Source: Bog-756 sp035949055
GTDB taxonomy: Bacteria; Actinomycetota; Acidimicrobiia; Acidimicrobiales; RAAP-2
Reading direction: 5' to 3'
Assembly (NCBI GenBank): GCA_035949055.1
Contig: DASZIO010000009.1
Location: 1 to 47,237, forward strand
Length of the DNA stretch: 47,237 bases
Shown here piece after piece: positions 33,323-41,594 of the stretch. Within the stretch, counting starts at the first letter, position 1. The number at the start of each line of letters is the position of its first letter. A program made the translations under genes and the position numbers. The notes below the pieces were generated by a model. It was not told the origin of the DNA and made no database searches. It was given only the letters and a program-made list of their open reading frames with translations.

Positions 33323-33552
33323 TCAGGGCAGGGGTTGGTAGTCCGTGTTCGGATCGAGGGTCAGCTGACGCAGCGGCGAGCCGTCCGCGCCGATCACCTC
33401 CACCCTCGGCCCATTCACCAAAAGGATGACCCGCCAACCTCGATAGCCCGGCCGATGCCGATGTGGTGGAGCCGCCCCTGGTAGCGAAGCGTCACCCCAC
33501 CGCCTTTGTCCACCTTGTCGCGCCGCACCCGGTGGCTCAGGGGTTGCGACAT
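33323..33552 (-). pseudogene. C-terminal remnant of IS481-like transposase, frameshifted
   Basis: Two adjacent frames together give the C-terminal end of an IS481-type transposase. The first reads VTLRYQGRLHHIGIGRA from the ATG at 33552. After a shift near 33440 the second reads VILLVNGPRVEVIGADGS...LTLDPNTDYQP. Family members end with a very similar HIGIGR...IRVID..G...HLTLDP..DYQP. The catalytic DDE core is missing, so the element is dead. Its 5' part was cut away where the SCO6745-family gene now ends, 26 bp upstream. Confidence 0.72.
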
Positions 33553-33578
33553 CGCCTACCGAAAGCACCGTCGTCATG

Positions 33579-34448
33579 CTACTTACTTGGCCAGGGCAGG
33601 CCCATGTTGTTCAGCTTCGGCACCCCGCCAAACGCCATGATCCGTTCAGCAAGTGGACGCAGCGCCTCCACCAATTCGACTGCCCGCGCGCCAAGGGAGG
33701 CCACGAAGGGTACTGCCAGTCGATCGGTAGCGGCTTCGATGGCATCGCGGGCCTTGGTGCCGGCCGGAGTGGGACGCTCGTTGTCGTCAAGCCATTCCCG
33801 CTCTCGAAGATGCATGACCGCCGTTCGCCACTCTTCATCGGACCATCCGCGGTTGGCACGGAGGCTTTCCCGTTCGGAGCGCCCGGTCGCCGCTTGCATG
33901 ACGAGCGACTCGCACGGGTCGACCTCGTTGGCGACGAGGCACGTGACATGGCCGTCGCCGCGATGTTCACGCATCGCTCCGAGGGCCTGCCAGAGCTGGA
34001 GATGGGGCGCAGCGGGTTCGGCGAGGGCGGCGTTCGCGGCTCCCAGCGGTCGGCCCGAGAAGTCAGCTGAGTGGACCGCGGCCGAGGCGAGTGACGCGGC
34101 TCGCCGAACGTCGGGACCATCGATCGCCTCTCCCAACAGCCGAACGAGCGCGGCGTCCATCGCCGATAGTCGGGCGTCGATGAGCTGTCCTGGCCCGGCG
34201 TAGGCCCAAACGTCGGGGATGGCGCGCTCGACCCGTCGTGGGTGAAAGCCGTAGAAGATCGACGTCACGACGGCCGCCGGCACGGTGCCGAGAGGTGCGG
34301 CCCGGCAGCCGAAGTAGCTCATCCAGCCGCCCCTGAGGCCGAGTCCGTCCGTTGCCGTACGGGTCTCCGGGGCGAAGAAGACCACAGCGTGGATCGGTTC
34401 GCCGTACTGCCACACGAGGCGCGCCGCTTGCTCCTCCTGTAAGCCCAC
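33579..34448 (-). CDS. SCO6745-family protein
   Basis: A 289-residue protein. Conserved family segments are visible: WQYGEPIHAVVFFAPE, GWMSYFGCRAAPLG, VTSIFYGFHPRRVERAIP and WQALGAMREHRGDGH. The last third looks like a winged-helix region (RGWSDEEWRTAVMHLRERE). Family members are widespread in actinobacteria and have no assigned function; the fold is probably MarR-like with a helical front half. GTG 34448 has AGGAGG 5 nt upstream, which decides the start over the longer frame to 34550. It follows the IS remnant. Confidence 0.78.
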   Translation of the reverse strand: MGLQEEQAARLVWQYGEPIHAVVFFAPETRTATDGLGLRGGWMSYFGCRAAPLGTVPAAVVTSIFYGFHPRRVERAIPDVWAYAGPGQLIDARLSAMDAALVRLLGEAIDGPDVRRAASLASAAVHSADFSGRPLGAANAALAEPAAPHLQLWQALGAMREHRGDGHVTCLVANEVDPCESLVMQAATGRSERESLRANRGWSDEEWRTAVMHLREREWLDDNERPTPAGTKARDAIEAATDRLAVPFVASLGARAVELVEALRPLAERIMAFGGVPKLNNMGLPWPSK

Positions 34449-34857
34449 GTCGCCCTCCTCTCGAGGTGACCTCGGTGCGGAGCTCCTGATGCGTACGTTA
34501 CCCACGCTGGGTCTCCCAGATCGCGGTTGGATGGGCACATTCCGGCCCACCTAGCGCCGGGTGCTCACATCGCGGTCGGGTTGATCGCTGAGTTCCGGAC
34601 ATGGAGACGTTCCAAGGGTCGTTGCAGTCCGAAGAGGCGGTTGCGCCAAGAGACGCTGGGGTCGCCACGGTCACTGTTGGCCGAGATCTTCGAAGGGGGC
34701 CCGGAGTTCGGCGACCTCACCGTGGTAGGCGAAGTGTTGCCCTAAAGGAGGCTGCCCGTCCCCGACGGTCCGGCCACCTCGGTTGAGTGCTCCCGGCGAG
34801 CAGCGCGGGCGTCGGTTCATCTCCTGTGGTGCCGCTGATCGACCGACCAAGGGCTCT
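34449..34857. other. 409-bp gap without recognisable gene
   Basis: Short frames on both strands have no family likeness. They include a 49-codon minus-strand frame at 34671-34820 with AGGAG directly against its ATG. No hairpin or promoter stood out. The stretch lies between the SCO6745-family gene and the 3' end of tetR and may be degraded coding sequence. Confidence 0.5.
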
Positions 34858-35475
34858 TCAGGCCATCGGTCGTTCCTCGAGTCGATCGAAAAGGCCCTGC
34901 AGCCGGTCGAGATGGTCCGAGACCAGGTCGGGAAGGGGCTCCGCCCTGTCCGTCACCCCGTAGACGCGTCCGCAGGCGCGCAGGACACCGATCGAGGTGT
35001 TCGCCACGATCCGAATATCGAGGTCCTCGTCTGACCGATCCAGTCGACGAGCGAGCTCGTTCGCCACGGCTGTTTCGAGCTCGATGACGACCTGCAGCAT
35101 CGGCAGGACTGGCAGGGTCATCGCGTAGTCGGCCATTGAAGCAGGGGGATTCTCCTCCACCGCTTGCTGTAGTCCCTCGGCGAAATTCTCCATCCCGGCC
35201 CGCACGACCTCGATGAGGGGTGCCCGGTACGCCTGTGACTGCATAGCTGTGCGCGAAGCGGCGGCGATGTGTTGCCAATTGGCCAGGAACACGTCGGATT
35301 TCGATGAGAAGTGCCGAAAGAAGGTGCGTTCACTCACCCCTGCCGCCTCGGCGATCTGAGCTGCAGTCGTTCCGGCGTAGCCCTGATCGGCGATCAGTCG
35401 ACGGCCTGCCTCGATGAGGCGCTGCCGTGTGGCTTCGCCCTTTGCGTCCGGCGTCGCGTCGGCAGTAGCAGGCAC
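34858..35475 (-). CDS. TetR-family transcriptional regulator
   Basis: A 205-residue repressor-type protein. The N-terminal HTH is classical: RQRLIEAGRRLIADQGY, TTAAQIAEAAGVSERTFFRHF, SKSDVFLANW. The ligand-binding half (about 75-200) is helical and not specific to any known ligand class by eye. GTG start with GGAGAG 6 nt upstream. It is divergent from the secreted-protein gene, and the 164-bp region between them carries five near-identical palindromic sites, the likely targets of this regulator. Confidence 0.9.
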   Translation of the reverse strand: MPATADATPDAKGEATRQRLIEAGRRLIADQGYAGTTAAQIAEAAGVSERTFFRHFSSKSDVFLANWQHIAAASRTAMQSQAYRAPLIEVVRAGMENFAEGLQQAVEENPPASMADYAMTLPVLPMLQVVIELETAVANELARRLDRSDEDLDIRIVANTSIGVLRACGRVYGVTDRAEPLPDLVSDHLDRLQGLFDRLEERPMA

Positions 35476-35522
35476 GATGCACTCTCCATTGCTCGATGGA
35501 CCTCCTCGTCGGGAGGCGTCAT

Positions 35523-35624
35523 GTCAGTGTAGGACACGCTTGACGTCAGTTGGTGACATCCATATAATGTCAGTTACTGACCCTATTAGCGTCAGATAAT
35601 GACGCCCTGGCGTCAGCCCCCGAC
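35523..35624. promoter_or_regulatory. array of five 13-bp operator-like palindromes
   Basis: Five sites share GTCAGNNNN(T/C/G)GAC. They are GTCAGTGTAGGAC (35523), GTCAGTTGGTGAC (35545), GTCAGTTACTGAC (35569), GTCAGATAATGAC (35591) and GTCAGCCCCCGAC (35612). Start-to-start distances are 22, 24, 22 and 21 bp, close to two helical turns. Site 2 overlaps the -35, site 3 abuts the -10 and site 4 lies past the expected transcription start. TetR dimers would sit on one DNA face. Confidence 0.8.
35540..35568 (+). promoter_or_regulatory. near-consensus sigma-70 promoter
   Basis: TTGACG (35540-35545), a 17-nt spacer, then TATAAT (35563-35568), one mismatch from the ideal. Transcription should start near 35575 and run into the secreted-protein gene at 35640. 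It is embedded in the operator array. Confidence 0.85.
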
Positions 35625-35639
35625 CTGGAAGGAACCGAC

Positions 35640-36401
35640 GTGTTGAACCCGCGCTTGTTGTTCGGCGCCGCCCTAGTGGTCGTCACGACCCTCGGGTGCG
35701 CCGCTTGCACCACGACCTCGTCATCGGATCAGTCCGCCGGATCGACCTCCTCGACCTCTGGCGCCGGGGGATCGCCTTCCGGCCCTCAGGAGATCCGCGA
35801 TGTTCGGTACTGCGAGGTGATCCCGTCGGTCCAACAGGGGTCGACCGTGACTACGTCCGTCTACAACACGCTGGGTTACAACTATTGCCCGCCCCACAAG
35901 TGGAGCAAGCTCACCGAGGACCAGGTCGACCAGGAATACGGCTCTCAATCGGCAAAGCTCAATGGTCCTCGTCATTGGGTGATCGATGCCGCCCAGTCAC
36001 TCGGAGGGAACTCCTCGAGCACCAAGACATTCACCTTCGGGGGCATCGAAACCGGCCTGAAAGGTGTCATCACCACCCAGGCCGGCCAACCCACGGTGGG
36101 AGACCAGTTCTACGCTCCGAACCAGGTGTCCCGGGACACCATATGGACGTACAAGGCGGGAAAACCGGTCTTCGAGCTCACGGGGCCCGACGGTTCCGTG
36201 TACATCATGCAGTCCTATGCGCAAATCGCTGACAAGACCCTTACGTACCACCAACTCGCCGATCTCGGGAGCACGTTGAAGCTCCCGGCCGGATGGGGTT
36301 ACAGGTCGCAGACGCTCACGACGACGCTCAACCTCAACAGCAACGGACTCGCCACCGTGGTCAACGACAACCTCTACGACTCGTACCAGAGGATGATGTA
36401 G
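35640..36401 (+). CDS. uncharacterised secreted or lipid-anchored protein
   Basis: A 253-residue exported protein. The signal peptide is about residues 1-22 (LLFGAALVVVTTLGCAAC). TLGC is only a loose lipobox, so lipidation is uncertain. A Ser/Thr/Gly spacer follows. The mature part has clear blocks: RDVRYCEVIPS, SVYNTLGYNYCPPHKW, LNGPRHWVIDA, FGGIETG, YIMQSYAQIADKTL and NDNLYDSYQ. I recall similar blocks in uncharacterised bacterial exported proteins, but no function is known to me. GTG start with AAGGA 6 nt upstream. It is expressed from a strong promoter inside the operator array, so TetR probably represses it. Confidence 0.75.
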   Translation: MLNPRLLFGAALVVVTTLGCAACTTTSSSDQSAGSTSSTSGAGGSPSGPQEIRDVRYCEVIPSVQQGSTVTTSVYNTLGYNYCPPHKWSKLTEDQVDQEYGSQSAKLNGPRHWVIDAAQSLGGNSSSTKTFTFGGIETGLKGVITTQAGQPTVGDQFYAPNQVSRDTIWTYKAGKPVFELTGPDGSVYIMQSYAQIADKTLTYHQLADLGSTLKLPAGWGYRSQTLTTTLNLNSNGLATVVNDNLYDSYQRMM

Positions 36402-36472
36402 GCAAATCGGCCAGCCAGTGCGGGTTTCTGGCCCGCCGGAACCGGACCGGCGCAACCGTGCAACCTCAGTGC

Positions 36473-37360
36473 TCAGGATGCAGCCGTCTTGATGAGGTTG
36501 TCATTCAGGGTTCCGTGATGGCCGAAGAGCTCGGTGCGCCACCTATCGATCAGCTGGGTCATGTCGCGGTCGTCCGGGTGGAAGGTCGGAGCGTCGTACT
36601 CCCGTAAGCGTCCCCACATCCTGCGGGTCAGCAGCGGGGAGCGGCGAAGTCGTCGCAAGCTGCGCCACAAATTGCCGTCGCGATAGGTGGCGGGGTCGAG
36701 CAGCAGGGAGATGGCCGTCTGTACGAGCAGGTCGATCAGGAAAGCGGCTCGGATCACCTTCATGGTCAGCACCCGGGTACGCTCGCTGCCGCCCACGGCC
36801 CGGTATACGTCGAACGCCACGGCTTTGTGCTCGGCCTCTTCGAGGGCGTGCCACAGGAACAGATTTCTCATCGCCTCGTGCCCGACCATGGCGCGGGCAT
36901 CGGGGTCGCTCAGTATCTGCTCGGCCAAGGTGGCGGTGAAATGCTCGAGCGCCGCCGTAGTAGCTAAGTTCGAATTGGCGGTCAAGAGCCGTTCCCGAAA
37001 GATCAGCAGCGTCCGCGTCATGCGTTCGATGCGCTTGGTCGGGTAGCCGATCCGAGCCAGGTGCTCATTGAGGGCACGGTGCTCGCGCCCATGGGTAGCC
37101 TCCTGGCCGATAAACCCGGCTACCTGGCGCTTCAGTTTGGGATCGGTAAGTTCGTCCCGGAAGTACCGGACCGACCTGACAAAGTAATCCTCCCCGTCAG
37201 GGAAGAAGGCCGACAGAACAGCGGCAAAGTGACTCAGGATGAGATCGCCGTCCAACGCGAAATGCCGCGGGATGTCTCCGAGCGACTCCTCGAAGGAGAT
37301 CCGCCTGGTAGGCACGTCCCGATCGGGATAGCTGTTCTGGACATCCATGTTGTTCTCCAT
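36473..37360 (-). CDS. PF10118-type metal-dependent hydrolase family protein
   Basis: A 295-residue helical protein. Acid/His pairs typical of the family are seen: GQEATHGREHRALNEHL, AALEHFTATLAEQIL, and WHALEEAEHKAVAFDVY. The spacing resembles a ferritin-like diiron bundle despite the family name. A hydrophobic pair of helices (AAFLIDLLVQTAISLLL) may touch the membrane. Annotated members are often near lipid or redox genes; the substrate is unknown. It is convergent with the secreted-protein gene (71 bp). Upstream, 37361-37611 shows nothing recognisable. Confidence 0.82.
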   Translation of the reverse strand: MENNMDVQNSYPDRDVPTRRISFEESLGDIPRHFALDGDLILSHFAAVLSAFFPDGEDYFVRSVRYFRDELTDPKLKRQVAGFIGQEATHGREHRALNEHLARIGYPTKRIERMTRTLLIFRERLLTANSNLATTAALEHFTATLAEQILSDPDARAMVGHEAMRNLFLWHALEEAEHKAVAFDVYRAVGGSERTRVLTMKVIRAAFLIDLLVQTAISLLLDPATYRDGNLWRSLRRLRRSPLLTRRMWGRLREYDAPTFHPDDRDMTQLIDRWRTELFGHHGTLNDNLIKTAAS

Positions 37361-37611
37361 AGGCGGTCATCTCGGTAGATCCGCTGCTCTACCGGTCCAT
37401 CGTGGGCTCGACAGGGACGAAGTCTCCCACGAGGAGCACCCACATGCGCGGCTGACCCCGACGACTGGGACAAACAAAGCGATGACCTAAGGAAGTCTGC
37501 ACGTGGCCACACCAGCTGACAAGACGTGTGGATCAACCGTGCCTCCCGTCGATTCTGCTACTTATCCCGCTCACAGGTTGCAGCCTCACCGGTGGCATCC
37601 CTGGTGACCGG

Positions 37612-37800
37612 CTAGGAGCTCTCCGGCACGTCGCCAACGTACGGCGCTAGGTTCGGAGTGCCATGTACTGGGCCGCGGCCGTCGTGGTCTTCTCGTAGAC
37701 GGGCTCCGATGCGGTCCCAGTCGACAAGCGGTAGCCCGTACAGTTCGGCAAGATTGGTTGCGTCCATGGACTCTCGACGTTGGGGGCCGTCGAAGGTCAT
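37612..37800 (-). pseudogene. truncated PPOX-like N-terminal fragment
   Basis: A 62-residue frame. The segment NLAELYGLPLVDWDRIGARL resembles the N-terminus of actinobacterial pyridoxamine-phosphate-oxidase-like proteins. The expected flavin-barrel sequence does not follow; the frame ends after a short unrelated tail (PNLAPYVGDVPESS). This is either a remnant of a larger gene or a small protein of its own. It lies 26 bp upstream of the 3' end of the methyltransferase, read on the same strand. Confidence 0.35.
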
Positions 37801-37826
37801 CGGGGGCTCCCCGGGCCGATCAGCCG

Positions 37827-38672
37827 TCAGGCGGTGGCGTGGACGAGGGCACGGTAGAACGTGCTCGGCGCCGAGAGGCGATCCCGGTTCTCCAGGCGAG
37901 CCAGCCTGCGACCGACACGCGTCCGCAGGCGTTCGCCGGTACCGACCGGCGGCTCGGGGGGACCCACGACGGTGTCGACCGATGAGAAGCCGGCCGCCCG
38001 GCAGAGCGAGACGAGTCCGGTCAGCGTCGGGACGTACCAGTTCCCGTAGTCGTAGTTGAGATCGCGGGCGTCATGGAACTGAACCAGGCTGGCGTGCTCC
38101 AGATGCTGGAGGTGCACGGCCAATGTCTCGATGACGGCGACCCCACCCGTCACCGCTCGAAGCCGCTCGAGGCAGGTCAGGGGCTCCTTCATGTGGTAGA
38201 GGACCCCGAGATAGAGCACGACATCGAACGTCCCGAGCTCAGCGAGGTCGGCGGTGGTGAAGTCGGCCACCCGCGGTTCGACGGACGACCCCAACCTGGA
38301 TGCCGCGAATTCGAAGCCGGCCCGGCCCGGTAGGCCGGACCGCCAGAACTCGGTGAGGTCGAGCGACAGGTCAGGGAGCGCCCCCCGAGCGGCGCAGTCC
38401 GTCCAGTATTCGCCCCGGGCTTCGATGTCCACGCCCCACGCGTAGTGGTCGAGCGCCACCACCCGCCGAGCGCCCAGGCGCTCGGCCATGAACGAGTAGT
38501 AGCCGTCCCAGGCCCCGATATCCAGGACGCTGCAACCGGCGAACGGGGGGAACCGATCCTCAGGGATCTGGAACTCCGACGCACCCGGGGTGACCACACC
38601 GTTCCCCAGGTCGATCGAATGGAACCACGGTATCGATTCCATCTGCCGCTGTTCTTCGTCCGAGAGGACCAT
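37827..38672 (-). CDS. SAM-dependent methyltransferase, CmoB/DUF1698-like
   Basis: A 281-residue enzyme. The front segment IPWFHSIDLGNGVVTPG is typical of the DUF1698 group. The SAM site is VLDIGAWDGYYSFMAERLGA with acid in VVALDHYAWG. Post-motif segments are FDVVLYLGVLYHMKEPLTCLERL and VAVIETL. CmoB itself modifies tRNA wobble uridine, but this group also includes small-molecule and sugar methyltransferases, so the substrate is open. It starts with ATG. The short C-terminal basic region (RLRTRVGRRLARLENR) is not part of the usual fold. Confidence 0.8.
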   Translation of the reverse strand: MVLSDEEQRQMESIPWFHSIDLGNGVVTPGASEFQIPEDRFPPFAGCSVLDIGAWDGYYSFMAERLGARRVVALDHYAWGVDIEARGEYWTDCAARGALPDLSLDLTEFWRSGLPGRAGFEFAASRLGSSVEPRVADFTTADLAELGTFDVVLYLGVLYHMKEPLTCLERLRAVTGGVAVIETLAVHLQHLEHASLVQFHDARDLNYDYGNWYVPTLTGLVSLCRAAGFSSVDTVVGPPEPPVGTGERLRTRVGRRLARLENRDRLSAPSTFYRALVHATA

Positions 38673-38732
38673 CGGCCGCGAGGCTAGTCAATCGGCTGTT
38701 TAGCGCGAAGGGCCGATCGGCCGATCGGATAC

Positions 38733-39491
38733 TCACTCGGCCAAGTCGGCCAACAGGTCGATGAGGCGCTGTTTGTGGGAGAAGAACGGTGAGTGGTCGC
38801 TCTCCCATTCCACCGTCATGCCGGCGCATCGCTTGGCCATCAGCCGTTGCAGCTCGGGGTGGACGATCTGGTCGTCGGCGCAGACGACATAGGTCGACGG
38901 CCGGTTTCGCCAGGCGACCGCATCCGGGGCCTGCTGAAGGGTGATGAGCGGCTGGGGTCCGAGCCGGGACACAGCCCAGGCCGTCGTGTCCGGGTCGCAA
39001 CGATTGAAGAGCGCCGCCGCAGCCATCGACGGTTCGAGGTTGACGACTCCGTCGTCCGACACCACCATCCCCGACCCGAAGTCGGGTCGGCCGTCATGCG
39101 AGATCTCCGCCGCCCCGGGCCAGCCGACAGCCGCGCTCATGCATGTCTCACCGGCGTCGAGGGCCATGGCGCAGAGGTAGACGAGGTGGCTGACCATGGG
39201 ATGGTCGCCGGCCTCGGTGATGACCGCACCGCCGTAGGAATGGCCGACGAGCACCACCGGACGCTTCTGAGTGACCAGCAGGTCCCGCACCCGCGCCGCA
39301 TCCGAGTGCAGATCGCCGAGCGGCCCCTGATCCTCGCCATGACCCGGGAGGTCGATGGCCTCCGCGGCAACGCCACGATCAGCCAGACCGTCCACGATGT
39401 GGTCCCAGCACCAGGCCCCGTGCCACGCCCCGTGCACCAATACCACCGTAGAGGTCGCATCACCTGGCACGCCCGCGAGACCGTAGCCCAT
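38733..39491 (-). CDS. alpha/beta hydrolase, esterase-like
   Basis: A 252-residue hydrolase. LVHGAWHGAWCWDHI is the oxyanion segment. S85 in LVGHSYGGAV is the nucleophile. Acid is near VVCADDQIVHPEL, and the base in WESDHSPFFSH. The HGAWHGAWCW start and the terminal DHSPFFSHK pattern are shared by plant-type methyl esterases and bacterial EstC-like proteins. It is 60 bp upstream of the methyltransferase start on the same strand and could be cotranscribed after it. Substrate not predictable. Confidence 0.86.
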   Translation of the reverse strand: MGYGLAGVPGDATSTVVLVHGAWHGAWCWDHIVDGLADRGVAAEAIDLPGHGEDQGPLGDLHSDAARVRDLLVTQKRPVVLVGHSYGGAVITEAGDHPMVSHLVYLCAMALDAGETCMSAAVGWPGAAEISHDGRPDFGSGMVVSDDGVVNLEPSMAAAALFNRCDPDTTAWAVSRLGPQPLITLQQAPDAVAWRNRPSTYVVCADDQIVHPELQRLMAKRCAGMTVEWESDHSPFFSHKQRLIDLLADLAE

Positions 39492-39560
39492 CGTGTGCGT
39501 GCCGGGCGGCCGACTGCCTCCCTTACGAAGGTCGGGGCGGCTACGCCGGGAGAAACGCCG

Positions 39561-40598
39561 TCACGGCGGGCCGTTGGCCGGGCCGGACCGGAATGGGTCG
39601 CGCAGCTGGAGCCACAGGAGGCGCGGGGGAAGCGGCGCCCCGGCGTCCTGCTCCACCGGCACCGGCCGGCCGGCCAGCCCGGTCCGGGCCGGCCACCCAG
39701 ACCCGTCGGGGAACCGGGCTCGGCCGGCCAGCAGGTCCCACACCGTCAGCACCACCCCGAGGTTCTTCCCCGACCGGCCGTCGGCCGCGTGGTGCAGGCG
39801 ATGGTATGCCGGGCTGACGACGAGCCTGCCGAGCGGCCCGTACGACCATCGCACGTTGGCATGCGGGATGGTCCCCAGGCAGACGTAGACGATGACCAGT
39901 TGGGGAGCGATGCCCCGGTGCCCCGTCAGGGCGAAGGCGGGAATCGACGCCAGAAGGAAGCCGGGCAGATGACTGAGGGGATGGGCCCGGAAGGAGGTGA
40001 GCACGCTCAGTTCCTCCTGCGAGTGATGAAGGGCATGCATGCGCCACAGGGCGGTGAAGCGATGGTCCGCCCAGTGGGCGATCCAGTTGGCGCCGTCCAT
40101 CATCACGAGGGAAAGGCCGAAGACGAGCCCGACGGGGAGCCGGTCCGTCCAGGTGCCCGCCAGCCAGCCCGCCCGATGCTCGAGGAGGGAGGCAAAGGCC
40201 ACGCTGAACAGCGTCATGAGCGCGACGACCACCGTCACGTGTAAGAGGAAGAAGCCGGCATCCTGCACGTGCCCGCGCGACAGCAGCCGTCGCCGCTCGG
40301 CCGGCCAGAGTCGTTCGGCGACCGTGACCGCCCCCACGACGGCGAGCACAGGTGGGGCGAGGAGCTCGGCCCGTCCGGCGGAGAGCCCGGAGAGCAGGCC
40401 CCCCGATCGCTGGAGGGCGGCCACCCCGACCCACGCCACGGTGGCGGCCGCGGCCAACAGCGCAAACGAGGCGGCCGGCGCGGTCGGGCGCCGACTGCCC
40501 GCGTCGGTTGCCCGTCGCACCACCACATCCGCGGGAAGTGCCCCCATCACCGGTTCCGCAGCCACGGTCAAGGTTCGGTCAGTATCCGTATCCGCCAC
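39561..40598 (-). CDS. sterol desaturase / fatty acid hydroxylase family membrane protein
   Basis: A 345-residue membrane protein of the diiron hydroxylase family. Histidine boxes are HWADHR, then MHALHHS, then YHRLHHA, with hydrophobic spans before and between them (about residues 45-170). The C-terminal 50 residues are Pro/Gly/Arg-rich. The family hydroxylates or desaturates lipids, carotenoids or sterols; the target here is unknown. Its start lies 20 bp inside the 3' end of the lipoprotein gene, so the two are probably coupled. Confidence 0.85.
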   Translation of the reverse strand: MADTDTDRTLTVAAEPVMGALPADVVVRRATDAGSRRPTAPAASFALLAAAATVAWVGVAALQRSGGLLSGLSAGRAELLAPPVLAVVGAVTVAERLWPAERRRLLSRGHVQDAGFFLLHVTVVVALMTLFSVAFASLLEHRAGWLAGTWTDRLPVGLVFGLSLVMMDGANWIAHWADHRFTALWRMHALHHSQEELSVLTSFRAHPLSHLPGFLLASIPAFALTGHRGIAPQLVIVYVCLGTIPHANVRWSYGPLGRLVVSPAYHRLHHAADGRSGKNLGVVLTVWDLLAGRARFPDGSGWPARTGLAGRPVPVEQDAGAPLPPRLLWLQLRDPFRSGPANGPP

Positions 40599-41367
40599 CC
40601 ATGGTGCTCGGCGGCGACGTGACTGGCGGTGATGTGACCGGCGGTGACGTGGCCGGCGGTGCTGTGGCGGGAGGCTCGGTCATCGGGGGCGCGGTGGCCG
40701 GGGGGGCCGTGGCCGCCGGAGCGGGCGGCACCGTGGCCCCGGAGCCCTGAGGCGCGACGGAGTGGCCCGGACTGGACGGCGTGGTGGGCGGAGAGGTGGA
40801 CGGAGGCGGGGTGGCGGTCGTGGAGGTCGACGGTATCGGAGTCGCCGAGGCGGTGACGACGGACCAGCTCCCGGCCACTCCCTGCCCCATCGTGTCACCC
40901 GGCTTCGTGTCGCCCTTGAAGCGGTAGAGGGGCATGCCGTTGAACGTGACCTGGAGCGACCCGTCGGGCCGCATGATGGTGGCGAGCGCCGACGCCGTGA
41001 CGCCCGCGCCGGCGGTGACGTGTGCGGTCGGCACCGTCAGTGGCGGCCACTCCGAGGCGCAGGCCCCGGTGCAGGTCGTCTTCCCGGTGCCGTCGGGTGT
41101 GAACCGGTAGAGCGTGAACCCGGACTGGTCGACCAGGATGGTCCCGAGCGCCCCGACGGTCGCAGTCGACACAACGGCGGCAGCCGTGTGCGAACTGGCC
41201 GGGCGGGGCTTGATCGCCGTCGAGGTCGGTGAAGACGCGGCCGAACCGCAGGCTGCCGCGATGAGCAGCACCGCACCCAGCGAGCCGGCCACGATCCACC
41301 GGCGGAGAGGTCGAGCCCGGAGCAAGGAGGATGGTGGGTCGTATCCGGTCGGTTCGGCCGTGGGCAT
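40579..41367 (-). CDS. COG4315-type lipoprotein with Pro/Thr tail
   Basis: A 262-residue secreted lipoprotein. A basic stretch and a signal peptide end in LLIAAAC (C40). Two repeats of the family's Y-x-(F/W/Y)-xx-D motif are visible: LYRFTPDGTGKTTC with ACASEWPPL, and LYRFKGDTKPGDTMGQG. The last about 90 residues are a Pro/Thr/Ala repeat (PPxTxPP units) ending in Gly/Tyr, likely a wall-spanning spacer. Function of the family is not established. Overlaps the hydroxylase gene by 20 bp. Confidence 0.83.
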   Translation of the reverse strand: MPTAEPTGYDPPSSLLRARPLRRWIVAGSLGAVLLIAAACGSAASSPTSTAIKPRPASSHTAAAVVSTATVGALGTILVDQSGFTLYRFTPDGTGKTTCTGACASEWPPLTVPTAHVTAGAGVTASALATIMRPDGSLQVTFNGMPLYRFKGDTKPGDTMGQGVAGSWSVVTASATPIPSTSTTATPPPSTSPPTTPSSPGHSVAPQGSGATVPPAPAATAPPATAPPMTEPPATAPPATSPPVTSPPVTSPPSTMGGGYGY

Positions 41368-41594
41368 GGGTATCGTTCCCTTCTCGCTGTCACCCGGTAC
41401 TACGCCGGTCGACGGAATTGGGATTCCCGGCCCTCGGTCCCGTCACGATCGCTCCGAACCCCGCCCATCCCCGGCCGGGTGCGCCGACGGCGCGGCAGTT
41501 ACGATTCGCCCGGCCCTCGGGACGAAATCCATTCGTCGCGGGGCCGAAGGAACAGAGAGGCCACCGGCCGTCGGTGGCCGGAATCGTGGGGATC

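Noticed and set aside
34671..34820. 49-codon minus-strand frame with AGGAG directly before its ATG
   Set aside because: The ribosome site has no spacing, the product has no likeness to any family, and the region is otherwise featureless.
35860..35900. SVYNTLGYN in the secreted protein resembling SVYNTVGIN of DUF929 protein A
   Set aside because: The likeness is limited to about 9 residues; the CPxC motif and other DUF929 blocks are absent.
38793..40244. 483-codon plus-strand frame opposite the hydrolase and fatty acid hydroxylase
   Set aside because: Spans two conserved minus-strand genes and their gap, and has no recognisable domain.
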